A stretch of DNA of 64,000 bases, from positions 18,682,685-18,746,684 of the forward strand of contig CP141140.1 in NCBI GenBank assembly GCA_035235625.1, read 5' to 3'. The stretch comes from Saururus chinensis (taxonomy: Eukaryota; Streptophyta; Magnoliopsida; Piperales; Saururaceae). A program made the translations under genes and the position numbers. This document shows positions 59,343-64,000 of the stretch, piece by piece (the first letter of the stretch is position 1; each line of letters opens with the position of its first letter). The notes beneath the pieces were generated by a model that worked only from the letters and a program-made list of their open reading frames with translations, searched no databases and had not been told where the DNA came from.

Positions 59343-59693
59343 TGGACATGTAGAGTGGGTAACCTGGATCTTATTAGATCCGGTTTCCATATTTATCTCT
59401 CACCACTGTTTTGGTGATGTGTGACAGTTTTTTATTGTTAGTCACCAAGTTGATCACGAAATTATGACCAAAATGCAGAACTAAGACATCTACCACTGTT
59501 TTGGTGATGTGCGACAGTTTTCTATTGTTAGTCACCAAGTTGATCACGAAATTATGACCAAAATGTAGAACTAATGGACATGTAGAGTGGGTACCCTGGA
59601 TCTTATGGGATCCTGTTTCCATATTTATTTCTCACCATTGCTTTGGTGATGTGTGACAGTTTTCTATTGTTAGTCACCAAGTTGATCATGAAT
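59343..59693. repeat. Composite A-B-B-A-B repeat block upstream of P450
   Basis: Unit A (TGGACATGTAGAGTGGGTA...) starts at 59343 and 59575. Unit B (ACCACTGTTTTGGTGATGTG ... AAAATG) starts at 59402, 59492 and 59634. Each B contains a hairpin with arms TTGGTGA and TCACCAA. Copies are nearly identical, so the duplication is recent. The block lies 190-540 bp upstream of the P450 start codon. Confidence 0.88.
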
Positions 59694-60694
59694 TTAAATT
59701 TAGGGAAAATTCACCATAGGTCCTAACTACCACTACTAATAACTAATAAGTCTTTACCAACATTTTTTACTCCTGCGTATCTTATATTTTATTTTTTGTT
59801 TACTTATAAGTCCTTTTTTTACTTCTCTATCATTATATTTTGAAAAAATCTGAAAATACCCCCTTTATAATGTCTTCCCTTCTCCGCCTTCGCCATATCC
59901 ATCTCGGTCTGGAGCATAAGTTTTCTCTATTGTTTCTGGCTAGAGATTTTACTACAATCTGCCCCATCATCCCTATCTCCTTCGGCTTTTTAGGGATTTG
60001 TTTTGTTGAGTTGATTTTTCTCTTCCAATGAAAGCAAATACTCTTTCGTCTTGTTTTTGGTGGGCAACGATTAGTTGTTGAATGCGGAACACACAATATA
60101 TTCGTTGTCCTTGAAGAGCACTCATACCACGTCCTCTGGACAATGCTCATAGGTCTCTCATATTCTACATCAACAATTTTCTCGATTATTTTGGTATAAA
60201 GTATTATTGATGATTCATGATTGTTTGTTAGATGATTATTTTTCTTTTTTTATATATTTTAATATAGTATGAATTTTATGAATTTTAAGGAAATTTGAGA
60301 TTCTTTTTTGTTTTAGTGATAGAGGAGTGTTAGATTATGAAACTTTTTTGTTTACTTGTGAGTTGTTGAGTTTTATTGAGCAACAAATTGTGGTTTGTGC
60401 TTAGTAGGAGCAGGTATGTAGTCATTAATTAAAGGTCATTTGTTGATTGTCATATGAAAAAATGTCAACCAAGGTAATTATATTATTTTTGTTTCTTGTT
60501 GTAATTTATAATTTTATTTAATTTCTGAAGGTAAACTATATAACAAAGTAAAATTATAGTATGTGATGTGTATAGTAATGTTTTACTTTTGATTAAAAGT
60601 ATTTTTTTAGTCAATTATTTTGATGTTGTTTCCTTTATTTTTTTCAAGTATTTTCCTTCTTGCATATGCTATTGTCAATTCTAAGGATGAAGAT
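59694..60694. other. Intergenic, probably decayed MULE interior
   Basis: No intact frame. Being directly upstream of the MULE transposase fragment it may be part of that element, but no N-terminal MuDR domain could be read. Confidence 0.35.
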
Positions 60695-61264
60695 AATTAG
60701 GTATGGTTTTTTATTCAATTGAAGGTGATATTTAATCCTTTATGTGAGTTGACTATTATCTCATATCGTAATAAGGGGTTGCTTCAAGCTATATCACAAA
60801 TATTCTCATCTTTTTCATATGCTTATTATTTACACCATTTGAGAATGAATTTGAGAGATAAGTTGAGAGGCAGGACTAATGACTTTAGTGACAGTATGGA
60901 TTTCAAGTTTATACAATGTGCTTATGTTGCAAGTCCTTCAAAATTTGACAAGAAGTTTGAAGAACTAAAAAAAGATGCCAGACAACAAGTTGTTCATTTT
61001 TTTTAAAATCTTCTAAAAGAAAATTAGGCGAATGCATATTTCAAGGGCAAACGTTATGGTGATGTGTTTTAATGTTGCAGAATCTTTTAACTCATGGATA
61101 CGTGATGAAAGACATTTACCCATTATGAACATGATTGATAGGATATGGATTAAGATTATGGAGATGATGAATGAGCGTAGGAATGAAGCAAGGAGTTGGA
61201 GTAGTGCTCTTTGCCCCGTTATGGAACAAAAGTTGGATGAGTATATTAAAGATGATAATGTATG
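60695..61264 (+). pseudogene. Mutator-like (MULE) transposase fragment
   Basis: Two frames, 60719-61006 and 61032-61264, read as the C-terminal half of a MuDR-type transposase: a degraded I-S-Y-R-N-K-G-L (for I-S-D-R-x-x-G-L), Y-Y-L-H-H-L (for Y-C-L-x-H-L), N-L-R-D-K-L-R-G, then after a frameshift N-V-A-E-S-F-N-S-W-I and M-M-N-E-R-R. The first conserved aspartate near 60757 is replaced by Tyr. The frame is cut at 61264 by the LTR of the neighbouring retrotransposon. Confidence 0.82.
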
Positions 61265-61805
61265 TGTAACGACTCATTTTTTGATTACGTCTACCCTAAA
61301 GGGTTAGGCCTAATTGGATAAATTTGGGATAAATTTTAGACGTTTTCAAAGGTTTAAACCTTCGTATATGAGTAAAGTTCGAAGAAATGAGTATAGCGAA
61401 TCAAAGAACGGGCGAAACTGAGGTCGGGACCGGAAGTTATGACCTTCGAGAAGCGTGCAATATAGGTGGGGCCCACTTAGAAAAAGTATGATATATTACT
61501 TTAAGTGGGTTTGTATCGAAGGTGTCATTGATATGAGTCCAATGGTACCAAAAATGCGTGAATCCGAATCCAAGGTAAAAAGATATGCGTGTTTGAATAT
61601 AAAAGATAACAAAAATAAGAAGAAAGGAATTAGCGCGCAGGGCGCAATTGGCGCCCCGCAGCGCACGGCTGGCACAATGCGCGCCACAAAAATGCATGGG
61701 CATGGGTACAACGCGTACCATTTTGGTGGGTGCTGCCACCCAAAACCAGCGGCACCGCCATTTTTGGTGGCGCGGTGCCACGGTTTCGGCGGCATGGCTC
61801 GGGAC

Positions 61806-61813
61806 TATAAATA
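61806..61813 (+). promoter_or_regulatory. TATA box of the LTR promoter
   Basis: TATAAATA within GGGACTATAAATACCC. The transcription start (start of R) is expected about 25-35 bp downstream. Confidence 0.65.
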
Positions 61814-61865
61814 CCCAAATTTTCTCCCTTTTTGAATCAGAACTTCCTTCTCCCCATTTCTAACT

Positions 61866-62225
61866 GTTCTAAGTCCGATTAAGGCTGTTCAAGAGACGTT
61901 CTTAAGTAAATCGAGCATGCTCTACGCAATGGAGTTGTCATTTCTTCGAGTTGGAGACCGAATGAAGAGGAAACGCACCAAGAGAATGATTGGTCCTGCC
62001 CATTGTCTTCGAGCATTGACAATCTTCTTTTTCTCTGTTTCTGAGCATCTTAGCTCGGATTTAGTCTATCCAAGAGGCGTTCTTAATTAAATTGAGCATT
62101 CTCTATGCAATGGAGGGTCTATTTTCTAAATTGGCAATTCGTATAAGGAGAAAATGCCCCGAGACAAGGAAAGACCCTGCCCATAGTCCCCGAGCAGTGG
62201 AGTAAGAAAAAGGGGCTAGGAGCAA
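61866..62225 (+). repeat. 181-bp imperfect tandem duplication inside the LTR
   Basis: AAGAGACGTTCTTAAGTAAA at 61891 recurs as AAGAGGCGTTCTTAATTAAA at 62072. Downstream blocks (GAGCATGCTCTACGCAATGG / GAGCATTCTCTATGCAATGG, CCTGCCCATTGTCTTCGAGC / CCTGCCCATAGTCCCCGAGC) repeat at the same spacing. Confidence 0.8.
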
Positions 62226-63163
62226 GACAAGGTTCTGTCTGAAGTTTCCAGGCCACAACCAGAGAAGCAATCCAAAGTAGGGAGGTTATGTCTGCCACCC
62301 ACTGGCGCAAAAATTGAGAAGAGTCTCCGGTAAGGAGAACGTTTGTACGTAGTCTTTCAGCACTAGACGAGGAACGTATGGAGGCTAGAGGAAACTTTGT
62401 TTACTACCTTTGGATCCTAAGGGGAGGATGCCAAGAAGGAACGAGCAACTCCGAATACCGTTACCTTACGAGACATGAGGGGAGTAAGTATTTCTGATAT
62501 CCCATTTAAATTATAGAGTTGCATGTGCTAATTTAGGATGTATGTTATGTCATGATCCTTTGTGCTCTAATCTGCTATGCTTTGATGTGACATGTTTATG
62601 TTCCGTCTTGCTCTAGGGTAGAGCAAGATGTGTAGTTTATGTGTGTGTTCGGTCTCAGCTTAGTGATAGAGCAAGACATGTGTATGTGATTTTGATCCCT
62701 CTCTGTGGTAGAGCGAGATGTACGATTTTGTTGACTTATTAACTTCTGCTTGACTCAGATATGTGACGAGTTTTTGTATAACTCCTACTAAATATTAGTA
62801 TATATATATTAATGTATATGATTTTGTGACACTTGTTGTATGTATTAGCCATTAGATAGAACTACGTTCGGATCCAATCGTGTTGGAATAATATCCGTAG
62901 GCAACCAACACCAAGGCAATGTTGGCCTGATCAAAATTAATTATAAATATATGTTTTATGTTTTTTACGTGATGAACTTTGAAGCTTCATTGTGTGTATG
63001 TGTTCGTTACAACCTAAGTTTATATATGAGGAAGCCTTTAAGCTCCATAGTACGTAGACGATTGTTGTACCTCTCATACATAGATGATGATTCCTGGCTT
63101 AAGGAAAGATCAAATTTTCTATTAGTGATTTTGTGGGCCCGGCTCGGGTCGGGTCGTTACAAA

Positions 63164-63175
63164 TGGTATCAGAGC
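63164..63175 (+). promoter_or_regulatory. Primer-binding site (tRNA-Met) of the retrotransposon
   Basis: TGGTATCAGAGC, the standard plant retrotransposon minus-strand primer site complementary to the 3' end of initiator tRNA-Met, two bases after the LTR end. Confidence 0.92.
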
Positions 63176-64000
63176 ATTAATCTGTCTACGATAATATGAT
63201 ATTTTATTACTAAAAATTTTGATTTTAACTTTGAAATAAATAGAAATTTCTGCCTGAAATGTGTGGTGACTGTTTTGAAATGAATTTTGATTCTAAAATA
63301 AATCTCTATTCTAGATGTGTTGTCGTTGATTTGAATTAAATTCTGATTTTTAACTTTTGGTTATATCTGTGTGTTATCGAATTTAACACAAACTCTGATT
63401 TTGAATCTTGGTTCTGCACCAATATTTTTTAATATGGACTTCTATTTTATGAACTTCGATTTTCATGTTTATTTGAAGTTGACATTTTTGTTTGCATGTG
63501 ATATCATAGATTTGATACATAGATCAATTTTATGAATTTTGATCTTAAATGAAGGATTATTTGAATATGTCGGTATGAATAACTGTTATCATATTTGTCT
63601 TGTAATTCTGCTCTCAGGTGTGATATTAAAATTGCACCAAACTCTAATTTTGATTTGTTTAATTAGGAGTAGTTTTAAGTTTTTATCCTACATGGGTGTA
63701 TCAGATTAAAGGCAAACTTGGACTTTGCAAATGCCAATTTTAAATTAGAATTGATATGAAATTGTTACTTTGAATTTGTTGCATCGGGCTTTATTTTGTT
63801 AAATCAAATTGTAATTTTGTTTCGCCTAAGAAATCACATTTAATGGGAAATGTGATTTTGAACTTTTCATTTTGAATTTGTGACATTGGATTTTATACGA
63901 ATTCCGATTGTGAACGTCTGTTCTGCATATGTGATATTGGAATTAAGGAAAATTCCAACTGTGAACTATTCATTATATAAGTGTGAGATCAGATTTGAGA
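63176..64000 (+). mobile_element. Untranslated leader of the retrotransposon
   Basis: T/A-rich sequence made of loosely recurring phrases (TTCTGC..GTGATATTGG, AACTCTGATTTTGAA). No gag frame starts before the window ends; it is expected further right. Confidence 0.6.

Larger units (their letters stand above)
61265..63161 (+). mobile_element. 5' LTR of a Ty3/gypsy retrotransposon
   Basis: Bounded by inverted ends TGTAACGAC (61265-61273) and GTCGTTACA (63153-63161), and followed two bases later by a tRNA-Met primer-binding site, so it is a complete 5' LTR of 1897 bp. The TGTAACGACCC terminus and LTR size suit a plant Ty3/gypsy (Tekay/Del-like) element. It has a TATA box at 61806-61813 and an internal duplication. 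The element was inserted in the MULE fragment; the rest lies beyond the window. Confidence 0.85.

Noticed and set aside
61437..61863. Several frames on both strands within the 61-63 kb LTR
   Set aside because: They fall in the U3 region of an LTR just before its TATA box; fortuitous.

Overview
This is an angiosperm nuclear window. It is AT-rich and transposon-laden, with six recognisable protein genes and one intron-bearing tRNA gene. Three things hint at a non-grass monocot: the LDL1 and PORR genes have very GC-rich 5' coding regions in an AT-rich background, a CYP82-type P450 is present, and TA-flanked foldback elements resemble the Micron elements of rice. This is an inference, not a proof.

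Layout, left to right: 1-2640 is a broken Ty3/gypsy pol and 2810-4710 a broken LINE. Both lie antisense to, and probably inside a large intron of, VPS26 (retromer). VPS26 is on the minus strand, spans 5061 to about 12050, and is split into short exons; its 3' exons lie beyond the left edge. 12182-13040 is an array of three palindromic units separated by (TA)n, with decayed relatives at 13775-14225 and 37915-38087. 16712-17728 (-) is a two-exon WIP-type C2H2 zinc-finger gene. 18935-20850 holds an LTR-like fragment and MITEs. 25178-27609 (-) is a five-exon RRM RNA-binding protein gene. 28194-38087 is intergenic with MITE, LINE ORF1 and foldback remnants. 38282-40729 (+) is an intronless LDL1-type histone demethylase gene. 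42700-47170 holds several DNA-transposon-like foldbacks, one with a 550-bp trinucleotide-rich core. 47512-47599 (+) is tRNA-Tyr(GUA) with an intron, followed by a promoter rich in TGGGCC/T and a PORR organellar RNA-binding protein gene (48014-49165, +). 49900-55570 holds LINE fragments, a 449-bp tandem duplication and a 22-bp minisatellite. 56517-59153 (-) is a two-exon CYP82-like P450 with a repeated hairpin block upstream. 60695-61264 is a MULE transposase fragment cut by the 5' LTR of a Ty3/gypsy element (61265-63161), whose primer-binding site and leader run off the right edge.

The genes are unrelated housekeeping or regulatory loci (endosomal sorting, chromatin, RNA binding, organelle RNA splicing, specialised metabolism) and do not form a pathway or cluster. 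I see no previously undescribed multi-gene system. The most unusual structure is the set of TA-microsatellite-flanked palindromes lying close to gene 5' ends.
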